The notes beneath the pieces were generated by a model that did no database searches, was not told where the DNA came from, and saw nothing but the letters and a program-made list of their open reading frames with translations. Source: Streptomyces sp. 35G-GA-8 (lineage in GTDB: Bacteria; Actinomycetota; Actinomycetes; Streptomycetales; Streptomycetaceae). From it: a stretch of DNA of 64,000 bases. Of this stretch, positions 28,755 to 37,295 are shown piece after piece. The stretch spans positions 271,586 through 335,585 of the forward strand of contig NZ_JAMHJQ010000006.1 in assembly GCF_023534745.1 (NCBI RefSeq). Direction: 5' to 3'. The position numbers and the translations under genes are program-made. How positions within the stretch are numbered: the first letter of the stretch is position 1; the number at the start of each line of letters is the position of its first letter.

Positions 28755-28775
28755 CCGCCACGGTCCCGGGCGGCT
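28753..28775 (+). terminator. hairpin after the acyl-CoA dehydrogenase operon
   Basis: AGCCGCC (28753-28759) pairs with GGCGGCT (28769-28775) around a 9-nt loop, beginning inside the stop codon of the last gene. Confidence 0.55.
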
Positions 28776-28803
28776 GGACAGGTACCCCTTTACGTGCTGT
28801 TTA

Positions 28804-28822
28804 ATTGCGAACCGATCGCAAT
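28804..28822. promoter_or_regulatory. Nur-box-like operator of the nik operon
   Basis: Perfect inverted repeat ATTGCGA-ACCGA-TCGCAAT, about 30 bp upstream of the nikA start. It fits the Nur consensus tTGCaa-N5-ttGCAA (TTGC...GCAA with 5-bp spacing) of the nickel-responsive Fur-family regulator of Streptomyces, which represses nikABCDE when nickel is present. Confidence 0.7.
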
Positions 28823-28851
28823 AACAGATGATCTTCAATAGGGGTGGACGC

Positions 28852-30447
28852 ATGACGGCCCGATCGATACGCGGCACGGTCGCCGCGGTGCTGGCCGGGG
28901 CACTGGCTCTCACCGCGGCGGCCTGCTCGAACCCGGATGGTTCGGGAGCGGGTGGCGGGGCGAAGGACTCGGTGGTCGTCGGCATCGCCTACGAACCCGA
29001 CAGCCTCAGCCCGCTCCTCGGCTACGGCAAGGACGGCAATTCCAAGATCTTCGACGGGCTGCTCACCTACGACGCCGAGATGCGGCTCGCGCCCGCGCTC
29101 GCCACCGCCCTGCCGACGGTGAGCGACGACGGACTGACCTATACGTACCAGCTGCGCGAGGGCGTGAAGTTCAGCGACGGCAAGCCCTTCGGCGCCAAGG
29201 ACGTCGTCTTCACGTACCGCACCATCCTGGACGAGAAGACCAACAACGCGTCCAGGACCGAGCTGGACGCCGTCAAGGACATCACCGCCCAGGGCGAGCA
29301 CACCGTCGTCTTCACCTTGAAGTACCCCTACGCGCCGTTCGACCGGCGGACCGTCCTGCCCATCGTCCCCGAGCACATCGCGGGCGAACAGGACGTGAAC
29401 ACCGGGCCGTTCACCACGAAGCCCGTCGGCACCGGCCCCTATCTCCTCACCGGCTGGTCCAAGGGCGAGAAGATCAGCTTCCAGGCCAACCCGGACTACT
29501 GGGGCGGCGCGCCCCGGGTGAAGAAGTTCACCATGGCGATCATCAAGGACGACGACGTCCGCGCCACCCGGCTGCGCGCCGGCGAACTCGACGGCGCGAT
29601 CCTGCCGCCCAACCTCGCCAAGGGTTTCGCCGAGGACAGCGGCCGTAAGACCTACAGCGCCACGACCTACGACTACCGCACCGTCACCCTGCCGACCCAC
29701 CACAAGGTCACCGGCGACACCGCCGTCCGCAGGGCCCTCGACATCGCCGTCGACCGCCGGACCATGGTCGACAAGATCCTCGAAGGCGCGGGCAAGCCCG
29801 CCTACGGCCCCGTCCCCACCGGCAGCGAGTGGTTCGCCCAGGGCACCGAGCGCCGCTACGACCTCGAAGGGGCGCGGCGCATCCTCGACGAGGCGGGCTG
29901 GAAGCCCGGCAAGGACGGCGTGCGTGTCAAGGACGGGGTGCGCGCCGCCTTCCCGCTCTGGTACCTCACCGGCGACAAGCTCCGCCAGGAACACGCCCTC
30001 GCCTACGCCTCCGACGCCAAGAAGGCGGGCATCGACATCACGACCCAGGCGGGCACCTGGGAGGTCATCGAACCGCGGATGAGGCAGGACGCGGTCCTCG
30101 CCGGCGGCGGCTCGCCGGGCGATCCGGACTTCGACCAGTACACCCTGCTCAAGTCGTCCCTCGCGGGCGACGGCTTCAACAACATGGCGTGGTACGACAA
30201 CCCGGTCGTCGACCGGGCCCTCGACGACGGCCGCGAGAGCGGTGAGCGGAGCGCCCGCAAGACCGCCTACGACACCGTCCAGCGGGAACTGGTGAAGAAC
30301 CCCGGGTACACCTTCCTCACCCATATCGACCACCTCTATGTGGTGAACGACCGCTGGGACGGGCTGTCCACCCAGACCGAGCCGCACGACCACGGTCTGG
30401 CGTCGGGGCCCTGGTGGAACATCGAGGACTGGACGCCCAAGAAATGA
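28852..30447 (+). CDS. nikA: nickel/peptide-type ABC transporter substrate-binding lipoprotein (NikA-like), 531 aa
   Basis: SBP_bac_5 family lipoprotein. Lipobox LTAAAC (Cys at about residue 25), then VVVGIAYEPDSLSPLLGYGK. Family motifs include LREGVKFSDGKPFGAKDVVFTY and VPTGSEWFAQGTERR. The family covers peptide and nickel binding proteins. Nickel is inferred here from the five-gene order and the Nur-box-like repeat upstream, not from residues. The ATG at 28852 with GGTGG upstream gives a proper signal peptide. Overlaps nikB by 4 bp. Confidence 0.85.
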   Translation: MTARSIRGTVAAVLAGALALTAAACSNPDGSGAGGGAKDSVVVGIAYEPDSLSPLLGYGKDGNSKIFDGLLTYDAEMRLAPALATALPTVSDDGLTYTYQLREGVKFSDGKPFGAKDVVFTYRTILDEKTNNASRTELDAVKDITAQGEHTVVFTLKYPYAPFDRRTVLPIVPEHIAGEQDVNTGPFTTKPVGTGPYLLTGWSKGEKISFQANPDYWGGAPRVKKFTMAIIKDDDVRATRLRAGELDGAILPPNLAKGFAEDSGRKTYSATTYDYRTVTLPTHHKVTGDTAVRRALDIAVDRRTMVDKILEGAGKPAYGPVPTGSEWFAQGTERRYDLEGARRILDEAGWKPGKDGVRVKDGVRAAFPLWYLTGDKLRQEHALAYASDAKKAGIDITTQAGTWEVIEPRMRQDAVLAGGGSPGDPDFDQYTLLKSSLAGDGFNNMAWYDNPVVDRALDDGRESGERSARKTAYDTVQRELVKNPGYTFLTHIDHLYVVNDRWDGLSTQTEPHDHGLASGPWWNIEDWTPKK

Positions 30448-31436
30448 GCCGTCGCCTCCCCTGGGGGGCGATGGGCCGGATGGCGGGGCGGCGGCTGCTG
30501 TTCGCCGCCCCGGTCCTCCTCGTGGTGACCTTCGGCGTGTTCGCCGTCGCCGCGGCCTCGCCCTTCGACCCCGTGAAGGCCTACGCGGGCACCGCCGGCC
30601 TCACCGCCTCGCAGGAGAACCTCGACCAGCTCCGGGTCAACCTCGCAGTGGATCAGCCACTGGTCCACCGCTGGTGGAACTGGCTGACCCACGCGCTCGG
30701 CGGCGATCTCGGAGACTCCTCCGTACTGCGCGCGCCCGTCTCCGCCGTGATCGGCGAACGGATCGGCTGGTCCTCGCTGCTCGCCGTCACAGCCTTCGCC
30801 GTCGCCGTCCTGCTCGGCACGTCGCTCGGCGTGCTCGCCGCGCGCAGGCCGGGCGGCCTGCTCGACCGCTGCGCCGGCTCGGCCGCCTACGTCCTGGAGG
30901 CCGCGCCCGCCTTCTGGCTCGGGCTGCTCGCGATCTGGTTCTTCGCGGTCACGCTCGGCGTGCTCCCGGCGGGCGGGCTCACCGACGCGGCGAGCGACAC
31001 CGTCACCCTCGGGCAGGTCGCCTCGCATCTGGTGCTGCCCGCCGCCGTGCTGGGCATCTCCCAACTGCCCTGGTTCTTCCTCTATGTACGCCAGGGTGTC
31101 ACCGACGCGCTCGCCGAGGATCCCGTGCGCGGCGCCCGCGCCCGGGGCCTGAACGAACGCACCGTACTGCTCGGCCACGCCCTGCGCTCCGGCATGCTGC
31201 CGATGCTCACGCTCATCGGCTCCCGGGTGCCCGAACTCATCACCGGCGCGCTGCTCGTCGAGACGGTCTTCAGCTGGCCCGGAGTCGCCGCCGCCACCGT
31301 TCAGGCGGCCACCTCCGTGGACTTCGCCCTGCTCGCCGCGCTCACCGTGCTCGCCACCGCCGCCGTGCTGATCGGGAACCTGCTCTCCGATCTGCTCTAC
31401 GGACTCGCCGACCCGAGAGTGGGTTTCGATGGCTGA
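30444..31436 (+). CDS. nikB: ABC transporter permease, NikB/DppB type, 330 aa
   Basis: First membrane subunit. The N-terminal helix RRLLFAAPVLLVVTFGVFAV and the long extracellular segment with NLAVDQPLVHRWWNWLTHAL are typical of the DppB/NikB group. The EAA loop DPVRGARARGLNERTVLLGH lies at about residue 230. Six transmembrane helices expected. Translationally coupled to nikA and overlaps nikC by 8 bp. Confidence 0.87.
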   Translation: MSRRLPWGAMGRMAGRRLLFAAPVLLVVTFGVFAVAAASPFDPVKAYAGTAGLTASQENLDQLRVNLAVDQPLVHRWWNWLTHALGGDLGDSSVLRAPVSAVIGERIGWSSLLAVTAFAVAVLLGTSLGVLAARRPGGLLDRCAGSAAYVLEAAPAFWLGLLAIWFFAVTLGVLPAGGLTDAASDTVTLGQVASHLVLPAAVLGISQLPWFFLYVRQGVTDALAEDPVRGARARGLNERTVLLGHALRSGMLPMLTLIGSRVPELITGALLVETVFSWPGVAAATVQAATSVDFALLAALTVLATAAVLIGNLLSDLLYGLADPRVGFDG

Positions 31437-32322
31437 CACCACCGCCCGGCCGATCGCCACCGAGCCTGACTGGCGCTCACACGGGCGCACCCGCCGCTCC
31501 ACCCGCACGGTCCGGGTCCGTACCTCCGCCGTCATCGTGGCGGCGGTGGCGCTCGCCGTGCTCGTCGTACCACTGCTCGTCCCTCTCGATCAGCAGGCCG
31601 TCGACCTGGCCAGGAAACTGCAACCGCCCTCCTTGGCACACCCGTTCGGCACCGATGACGTCGGCCGCGATCTGCTGCTGCGCTGCGTCTACGGGCTGCG
31701 TGTCTCGCTGCTGGTCGGACTCGTCGCGGCGCTCGTCGCCACCGTCATCGGTACGGCGGTCGGCGCGGCGGCCGCGGCCTTCGGCGGCTGGACGGACCGG
31801 ATCGTCATGCGGCTCGTGGACACCTTCTCGTCCGTACCGCATCTGCTGCTCGGCATCTTCATCGTCGCCATGTTCCGGCCCGGTGTCTGGCCGGTGATCG
31901 TGTCCGTGGCGCTCACCCACTGGCTCTCCACCGCCCGTATCGTCCGCTCGGAGGTGCTCTCGCTGCGCGCCCGTCCGTATATCGACGCGGCGATCTCGGG
32001 CGGCGCGTCACGCGGGCGCGTCATCGGACGCCATCTCCTGCCCGGCGTCATGCCGCAGGCCGGACTCGCGGCCGTCCTGATGGTGCCGCACGCGATGTGG
32101 CATGAATCCGCGCTGTCCTTCCTCGGGCTCGGCCTGCCCAGCCACCAGGCGAGCCTCGGCAATCTGGTGCAGACGGCGCGCGGTTCGCTGCTCGCGGGCG
32201 ACTGGTGGCCGACGCTCTTCCCCGGACTGTTCCTGATCGTTCCGACCCTCGCCCTCGCGGGTCTCGCGGGCGCCTGGCGGGAACGGATCAATCCGCGCCG
32301 CCGATCGGAGCTGATGCTGTGA
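31429..32322 (+). CDS. nikC: ABC transporter permease, NikC/DppC type, 297 aa
   Basis: Second membrane subunit of the importer. AHPFGTDDVGRDLLLRCVYG (about residue 65) is the conserved DppC/NikC entry motif; the EAA loop region is ARPYIDAAISGGASRGRVIG. Five to six transmembrane helices. It overlaps nikD by 4 bp (GTGA). Confidence 0.87.
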   Translation: MADTTARPIATEPDWRSHGRTRRSTRTVRVRTSAVIVAAVALAVLVVPLLVPLDQQAVDLARKLQPPSLAHPFGTDDVGRDLLLRCVYGLRVSLLVGLVAALVATVIGTAVGAAAAAFGGWTDRIVMRLVDTFSSVPHLLLGIFIVAMFRPGVWPVIVSVALTHWLSTARIVRSEVLSLRARPYIDAAISGGASRGRVIGRHLLPGVMPQAGLAAVLMVPHAMWHESALSFLGLGLPSHQASLGNLVQTARGSLLAGDWWPTLFPGLFLIVPTLALAGLAGAWRERINPRRRSELML

Positions 32323-33392
32323 CCACGCCCTCTCCCGCGCTCCCACCGACCGGTCGCGCAGGGTCCGCGGAGTCCGCGGAGTCCGCCGATTCCGCCTGTT
32401 CCGCCGAGTCCCTGCGGCCCGTGCTCTCCGTGCGCGGGCTCGGCGTACGCTTCCGGATGCGCGGCGGTCGGCACATCGCCGCCGTCACCGACGCCGACTT
32501 CGATCTCGCGGCGGGGGAGTGCCTCGCCCTCGTCGGTGAGAGCGGCTGCGGCAAGTCCGTCCTCGCCTCCGCGCTCCTCGGGCTCCTGCCCGGCAACGCG
32601 CAGACCACCGGCTCCGCCGTCCTCGACGGCATCGATCTGCTCGCCGCCGACGAGCGCACGCTCGCGCGGACGGTACGGGGACGGCGCATCGGCCTCGTAC
32701 CGCAGAGCCCGGCCGCCCATCTCACACCCGTGCGTACCGTACGGGCCCAACTGGAAGAAACCGTAAGGGAACTGACCGGAACGCGCGGGCGCGAACTCCA
32801 GCGGGCCGCCGAGGCCGCGGCCGACCGCGCGGCCTTTCCCGCCGGCCATCTCGACCGCTATCCGCACGAACTCTCCGGCGGTCTCGCCCAGCGCGCCGCG
32901 ACCGCGCTCGCCCTGATCGGTGACGCCCCGCTGCTGCTGGCCGACGAACCGACCACCGGACTCGACCGCGATCTCGTGGACCGTACGGCCGACGAACTGC
33001 GACGACACGCCGACGAGGGCCGCGCCCTGCTGTTGATCACCCACGATCTGGCGGCGGCCGAACGGATCGCCGACCGCGTCGCCGTGATGTACGCAGGACG
33101 GATCATCGAACTCACCGACGCGCGAGGCTTCTTCGGGGAGCGGGGGCCGCGTCACCCCTACGCGCGCGGACTGCTCGACGCCCTGCCGGAGCGCGCGTTC
33201 ACCCCCGTCCCCGGGCTGCCCCCGGAACTGGGCGAGCTGCCCGCGGGCTGTGCCTTCGCGCCCCGCTGCGAACACGCCACGGATCTCTGCGCCACCCGAC
33301 CGCCCTTCGTGGACGGACTCGCCTGCCACCACCCCCGGGAGAGTTCCGGCAAGAGACCCGACGAGAGCGCCGAGGAGACCGTCCGTGCTTGA
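32319..33392 (+). CDS. nikD: ABC transporter ATPase, NikD type, 357 aa
   Basis: ATPase with Walker A GESGCGKSV, signature LSGGLAQRAATALAL, Walker B LLLADEPTTGLD and C-terminal oligopeptide-type domain (CAFAPRCEHATDLCATRPPF, with the Cys motif typical of OppD/NikD proteins). The N-terminus carries a Ser-Ala-Glu/Asp low-complexity stretch (about residues 13-30) encoded by near-identical 9-bp DNA repeats, absent from most homologues. GTG start inside the nikC stop. Confidence 0.87.
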   Translation: MTTPSPALPPTGRAGSAESAESADSACSAESLRPVLSVRGLGVRFRMRGGRHIAAVTDADFDLAAGECLALVGESGCGKSVLASALLGLLPGNAQTTGSAVLDGIDLLAADERTLARTVRGRRIGLVPQSPAAHLTPVRTVRAQLEETVRELTGTRGRELQRAAEAAADRAAFPAGHLDRYPHELSGGLAQRAATALALIGDAPLLLADEPTTGLDRDLVDRTADELRRHADEGRALLLITHDLAAAERIADRVAVMYAGRIIELTDARGFFGERGPRHPYARGLLDALPERAFTPVPGLPPELGELPAGCAFAPRCEHATDLCATRPPFVDGLACHHPRESSGKRPDESAEETVRA

Positions 33393-34047
33393 ACTCCGCT
33401 CCATCACCGCCGGATACGAGCGACGCGCCCCCGTCGTCCGGGACGCGTCCCTCACCCTCGCGCCCGGCGCGTCGCTCGGGCTGCTCGGTCCCAGCGGCTG
33501 CGGCAAGTCGACCCTCGCGAGGGTCGCGGCGCTGCTGCACCGGCCCGACGCGGGGACCGTCACGGTCGACGGTCAACGCGTGACCGGCTGGCGCCACCGG
33601 GCCCCGCGGGAACAGCGGACCGCGATCGGCGTGGTCTTCCAGCAGCCACGGCTCTCGGCGGATCCCCGGCTGCGGCTCGGCGAGTTGATCGCCGAGCCGC
33701 TGCGCGCCACCGGCCGCCGCGCGGAAGTCACCGCGCGGGTTGACGAGTTGGCCCGAGCGGTGGGGCTCACCGGTGAACTGCTGGGCCGCCGCCCGCACGA
33801 GGTCAGCGACGGCCAGCTGCAACGCGCCTGTCTGGCCCGCGCGCTGGTGCTGCGCCCGCGCTGGCTGGTCTGCGACGAGATGACCGCGATGCTCGACGCC
33901 TCCACGACGGCCGCGCTGGTCGCCGTCGTCGAGGAGTACCGCCGCGAACACGGCGCCGGTCTGCTCGCCGTCGGCCACGACCGTGTCCTGCTGGAGCGCT
34001 GGTGCGACCGTACGGTCGGCTGGACGGAGATCACCGGGACCGGCTGA
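33385..34047 (+). CDS. nikE: ABC transporter ATPase, NikE type, 220 aa
   Basis: Second ATPase, short form. Walker A GPSGCGKST (about residue 37), Q-loop VVFQQPRLSAD, signature EVSDGQLQRACLARAL (LSGGQ degenerated to VSDGQ) and Walker B WLVCDEMTAMLD, in which the usual DEPT is DEMT; the same drift is common in NikE/DppF relatives. It lacks the OppF-type C-terminal extension. Overlaps nikD by 8 bp; last gene of the operon. Confidence 0.83.
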   Translation: MLELRSITAGYERRAPVVRDASLTLAPGASLGLLGPSGCGKSTLARVAALLHRPDAGTVTVDGQRVTGWRHRAPREQRTAIGVVFQQPRLSADPRLRLGELIAEPLRATGRRAEVTARVDELARAVGLTGELLGRRPHEVSDGQLQRACLARALVLRPRWLVCDEMTAMLDASTTAALVAVVEEYRREHGAGLLAVGHDRVLLERWCDRTVGWTEITGTG

Positions 34048-34186
34048 AGCACGGATGGCGGGTGGGCGAACTCTGCGTAGGACGATATCGGCCGGGCCAC
34101 GACAGGGCCGATACTCGCCAAGTCCGAGCCGACCGAGCCGACCGACCTGATCGACGTGATCGACCTGACCGAGCCCACCCGAGCCC

Positions 34187-34216
34187 GGCCAAGTCCGGCC
34201 AAGTCTGGCCAAGTCC
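34187..34216. repeat. 10-bp tandem repeats between nikE and the phosphodiesterase gene
   Basis: Three consecutive copies of GGCCAAGTCC (middle one with C to T at the end), followed by a partial copy. Upstream (34125-34165) is a related low-complexity run of GAGCCGACC and TGATCGACC units. The 232-bp spacer 34048-34279 has no ORF with coding signs. Confidence 0.75.
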
Positions 34217-34279
34217 GGTCACGCCGGCCCGAACCGCACCGCGCCCCACCGCACCCCCATCGCGTCCCCTGGAGGCATC

Positions 34280-35149
34280 ATGGCCCTCACCACCCGCCGC
34301 AGAGCCGTCAGCACGTTCGCCGCCGCGCTCGCGGGAGCCGTCGCGGCACCCGCGTACGCACAGGCGTCCTCGCGGACGGAGCGCGGCGACGACGGCCCCC
34401 GGCCGCTGCGCCAGGCTCACGCCCACAACGACTATCTGCACCCCCGTCCCCTGCACGACGCCCTGTCGCACGGCTTCACCAGCGTGGAGGCCGATATCTT
34501 CCTGGTCGACGGTGAGCTGCTGGTCGCCCATGAGGCCACCGAACTCGACCCGGCCCGAACCCTGCGCGGGCTCTACCTCGATCCGCTCCTGGCGCGGGTA
34601 CGGGCCAACCACGGTTCCGTGTACCAGGGTTACCACCGGCCGGTGCAGCTGCTCATCGACATCAAGACGGACGGCGCCGCCGCCTACGCCGAGCTGCACC
34701 GCCAACTGACCGGCTACCGCTCGATGCTGAGCCGTTACACCAACGGCTCGGTGCGCGCGGGCGCGGTCACCCCCGTCATCTCCGGCGACCGCGCGGCCCG
34801 TGCCCCGATGGAGGCGCAGCGCGTGCGGTACGCCTTCTACGACGGGCGGCTCGATGACCTCGGGACGGCTGCCTCGGCCTCCTTCATCCCGCTCATCAGC
34901 AGCAATTGGACCCAGAGCTTCGGCTGGCAGGGCGTGGGCGCGTTCCCCGCCGCCGAACGCGCCGAGCTGCGACGCATCGTCGACACCGCCCATGCGCGCG
35001 GCCAGCGGGTGCGGTTCTGGAGTACGCCGGATCTCCCGGGACCGGCGCGGGAGGCCGTCTGGACCGAGTTGCTGACCGCCGGGGTCGACCATCTCAATAC
35101 GGATGACCTCGCGGGCCTCGAACGCTTTCTCCGTCAGCACCGTCGGTAA
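34280..35149 (+). CDS. Tat-exported PI-PLC/GDPD-like phosphodiesterase, 289 aa
   Basis: Twin-arginine signal TTRRRAVSTFAAALAGAVAA with cleavage near AYAQA. The mature domain starts with QAHAHNDYLHPRPLHDAL, the conserved H-A-H-N-D-Y motif of the PI-PLC-like/Aim6 phosphodiesterase family, followed by VEADIFLVDGELLVAHE with the acidic metal ligands and LLIDIKTDG. It probably cleaves a phosphodiester such as a glycerophosphodiester outside the cell. GGAGG lies upstream of the ATG. Confidence 0.82.
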   Translation: MALTTRRRAVSTFAAALAGAVAAPAYAQASSRTERGDDGPRPLRQAHAHNDYLHPRPLHDALSHGFTSVEADIFLVDGELLVAHEATELDPARTLRGLYLDPLLARVRANHGSVYQGYHRPVQLLIDIKTDGAAAYAELHRQLTGYRSMLSRYTNGSVRAGAVTPVISGDRAARAPMEAQRVRYAFYDGRLDDLGTAASASFIPLISSNWTQSFGWQGVGAFPAAERAELRRIVDTAHARGQRVRFWSTPDLPGPAREAVWTELLTAGVDHLNTDDLAGLERFLRQHRR

Positions 35150-35274
35150 CCCGTAGCGGGAATCCCCGAGGTCAACCACCCGTACGGCGGACACGCCAGT
35201 CGGCCTGCCCAGCCTCCTCCTCCGCCACACTGGCGGCCGAAAGCCGCGATCCGGTGCGGCGGAGGAGGTTCTCG

Positions 35275-35469
35275 ATGGCTATTTCGATCTCAGTGATTCT
35301 GCTTCTGGCGATCCTCGCGGTGGTCTTCCTGCGCAATGGAGGACTGAAGTTCTGGCATGCGACGGTCTGTGTCCTGCTCGGTTTCTTTCTGGCGGGCACG
35401 AGCATGGCGCCGACCATCGCCAACGGGATCTCCACCACGGCGGGCGTGGTCAGCGGCCTCCACCCCTGA
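35275..35469 (+). CDS. small membrane protein, 64 aa
   Basis: Two hydrophobic helices: ISISVILLLAILAVVFLR at the N-terminus and FWHATVCVLLGFFLAGTS in the middle, joined by NGGLK, then a short tail. The ATG at 35275 with GGAGGAGG is preferred over an upstream start adding RRRRFS. Similar two-helix proteins are widespread in Streptomyces, some on mobile elements; no function is known to me. Confidence 0.7.
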   Translation: MAISISVILLLAILAVVFLRNGGLKFWHATVCVLLGFFLAGTSMAPTIANGISTTAGVVSGLHP

Positions 35470-35509
35470 CCGGCCCGCCCGGATCCCTGGCCCGCCCGGG
35501 TCCTCGGGA

Positions 35510-35899
35510 CTATGTCCCCACCAGCCGGGACCTGATGAGAAAGCGCACTCCCTCGGGGGCTTCCAGGGAGAAGCCGCTGCCGCGTCCCCTCACCACATCG
35601 ACGATGAGCCGGGTGTGCCGCCACGCCTCGTACTGGCTCACCGACATCCAGAAGGGCACCGGCTCGGCGACCCCCTCGATCTCCAGGGACTGGAGCAGTA
35701 CATCGGAGGCGCCCGTACGGAACTCACCGTCCGGATAACACATGGGCGCGCTGCCGTCGCAGCAGCCGCCCGACTGGTGGAACATCAGCGGTCCGTGGTC
35801 CGCCCGCAGCCGCCGGATCAGTTCGGCGGCCGCGGGGGTCACCTCGACGCGCGGCTCCGGTGGTTCCAGTGGTTCCCGGGGGGAAGTCTGCTCATCCAT
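35510..35899 (-). CDS. DUF779 family protein, 129 aa
   Basis: Small conserved protein usually encoded next to acetaldehyde dehydrogenases (ExaC/AldB type). The family core is PLMFHQSGGCCDGSAPMCYP (about residues 45-65), with three conserved cysteines that could bind metal, and WMSVSQYEAWRHTRLIVDVV further on. No aldehyde dehydrogenase is adjacent here; the nearest is 3 kb away in the furan operon. The ATG at 35899 with GGAGAG is preferred to the upstream GTG/ATG at 35941. Confidence 0.82.
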   Translation of the reverse strand: MDEQTSPREPLEPPEPRVEVTPAAAELIRRLRADHGPLMFHQSGGCCDGSAPMCYPDGEFRTGASDVLLQSLEIEGVAEPVPFWMSVSQYEAWRHTRLIVDVVRGRGSGFSLEAPEGVRFLIRSRLVGT

Positions 35900-36154
35900 G
35901 GTCTCTCCGCCGCCGTCGGTCATCCATCGGTCAACGCTCATCGATCCGCAGGGACTCAGTCAACTCCCCCCGACGTTGCGAGACGGTTGCACGCGGACCG
36001 GGTCGCGGTCCCGGGTCCAGGGTCCCGTCCTGGTCGTTCCCGCCTACGGATTCCCACGCAACGGGAGGTGGATCGACGCGGTGCGATCATGGGATCGGCT
36101 ACCGACACGCGACCCCCGCGGATACCGCGACGCACTTGATAAGGAAGGTTCCCC

Positions 36155-36805
36155 ATGCCTGTGCCCGCCGACGCGACAGTCATCCATCCGATGCCCGATC
36201 AGCCGCGAGTGGTGCTGCTCAGGCCGCTGGTGAAGTCGCCGCTGATCGAGGTCGGGGAGTACTCCTACTACGACGACCCGGACGACCCGACGGCGTTCGA
36301 GACCCGTAACGTGCTCTATCACTACGGCCCGGAGAAGCTCGTCATCGGCAAGTTCTGCGCGCTCGGCACGGGCGTCCGGTTCATCATGAACGGTGCCAAC
36401 CACCGCATGGACGGCCCGTCGACGTTCCCCTTCCCGACCATGGGCGGTTCATGGGCCGACCATTTCGACCTGCTCACCGGCCTGCCGGGGCGTGGTGACA
36501 CCGTCGTCGGCAACGACGTCTGGTTCGGCTACGGCACGATGGTGATGCCCGGCGTACGGATCGGCCACGGCGCGATCATCGGCTCCGGCGCCGTGGTCAC
36601 CGCGGACGTGCCCGACTACGGGATCGTCGGCGGCAACCCGGCCCGGCTCATCCGCACCCGTTACAGCGACGAGGACGTGGCCCGGCTGCTGGCGGTGGCC
36701 TGGTGGGACTGGCCGGCGGAACACATCACTGAGCATGTGCGCACGATCATGTCGGGCGGCATCGCCGACCTCGAAGCCGCCGCCCCTCGTATCCGACACC
36801 GTTAG
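36155..36805 (+). CDS. hexapeptide-repeat O-acetyltransferase (CatB/Vat type), 216 aa
   Basis: Left-handed beta-helix acetyltransferase of the xenobiotic acetyltransferase group. N-terminal IEVGEYSYYDDPD and VLYHYGPEKLVIGKFCALG; then GANHRMDG, with the catalytic His, and FPFPTMGG. The hexapeptide coils GNDVWFGYGTMVMPGVRIGH and GAIIGSGAVVTADVPDYGIV follow, closing with GGNPARLIR. This is the pattern of chloramphenicol (CatB) and streptogramin A (Vat) acetyltransferases, but chromosomal relatives act on many alcohols. AAGGAAGG lies upstream of the ATG. A resistance role is possible but unproven. Confidence 0.85.
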   Translation: MPVPADATVIHPMPDQPRVVLLRPLVKSPLIEVGEYSYYDDPDDPTAFETRNVLYHYGPEKLVIGKFCALGTGVRFIMNGANHRMDGPSTFPFPTMGGSWADHFDLLTGLPGRGDTVVGNDVWFGYGTMVMPGVRIGHGAIIGSGAVVTADVPDYGIVGGNPARLIRTRYSDEDVARLLAVAWWDWPAEHITEHVRTIMSGGIADLEAAAPRIRHR

Positions 36806-36836
36806 GATCTTCAACTCCCGGCTGTTGGAGGATGCC

Positions 36837-37211
36837 ATGAGCGAACGCCTTGTTCACACGGTCGAAGTGCCTCTGCACGAGGGCGGTGACGAGACGATTC
36901 GCGTGCAGATCCGTGAAGTGGACGAAACCCTCGTCCGGGTCGGCCGCGGCAGCCGCTCCGTGGCACGGGCCCAGCGGTCGTTCGGTCAAATGCTGGACAC
37001 CGTACGGCCCGTGGCGGAGAGCTTCGTGGGACGGCTGCGCGGCATGGCGAACTCGCCGGACGAGATCACGCTGGAGTTCGGGGTGTCGCTGTCGGCCGAG
37101 GCCGATGTCGTCATCGCCAGTACCGCGACGGCAGCGAATTTCTCCGTGAGCCTGACGTGGAACAGGAGCGACGCGGCGTCCCCAACGCCGGATGCTCCAC
37201 AGGGGAGTTGA
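36837..37211 (+). CDS. CU044_2847/Trypco1-family protein, 124 aa
   Basis: A single small domain beginning ERLVHTVEVPLHEGGDETIR and ending with EITLEFGVSLSAEADVVIAS then FSVSLTW. This fits the trypsin-co-occurring domain 1 family, found fused or adjacent to trypsin-like peptidases in predicted actinobacterial conflict systems. No peptidase or effector gene is next to it, so it is an orphan component. GGAGG lies 7 nt upstream of ATG 36837. It is followed directly by a decayed regulator fragment. Confidence 0.65.
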   Translation: MSERLVHTVEVPLHEGGDETIRVQIREVDETLVRVGRGSRSVARAQRSFGQMLDTVRPVAESFVGRLRGMANSPDEITLEFGVSLSAEADVVIASTATAANFSVSLTWNRSDAASPTPDAPQGS

Positions 37212-37295
37212 CGCGCGGCGCGCGAGGCTCCGCCGCCGACGTGCGACGGCGGCGGAGCGCTGCGCCGACCTCGACCCCCGGGTGCGTCCCCAGCC

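Noticed and set aside
36155-36805. Calling the hexapeptide acetyltransferase a streptogramin or chloramphenicol resistance gene
   Set aside because: The fold and catalytic His fit CatB/Vat proteins, but chromosomal homologues act on other substrates and there is no antibiotic context, so only the family was assigned.
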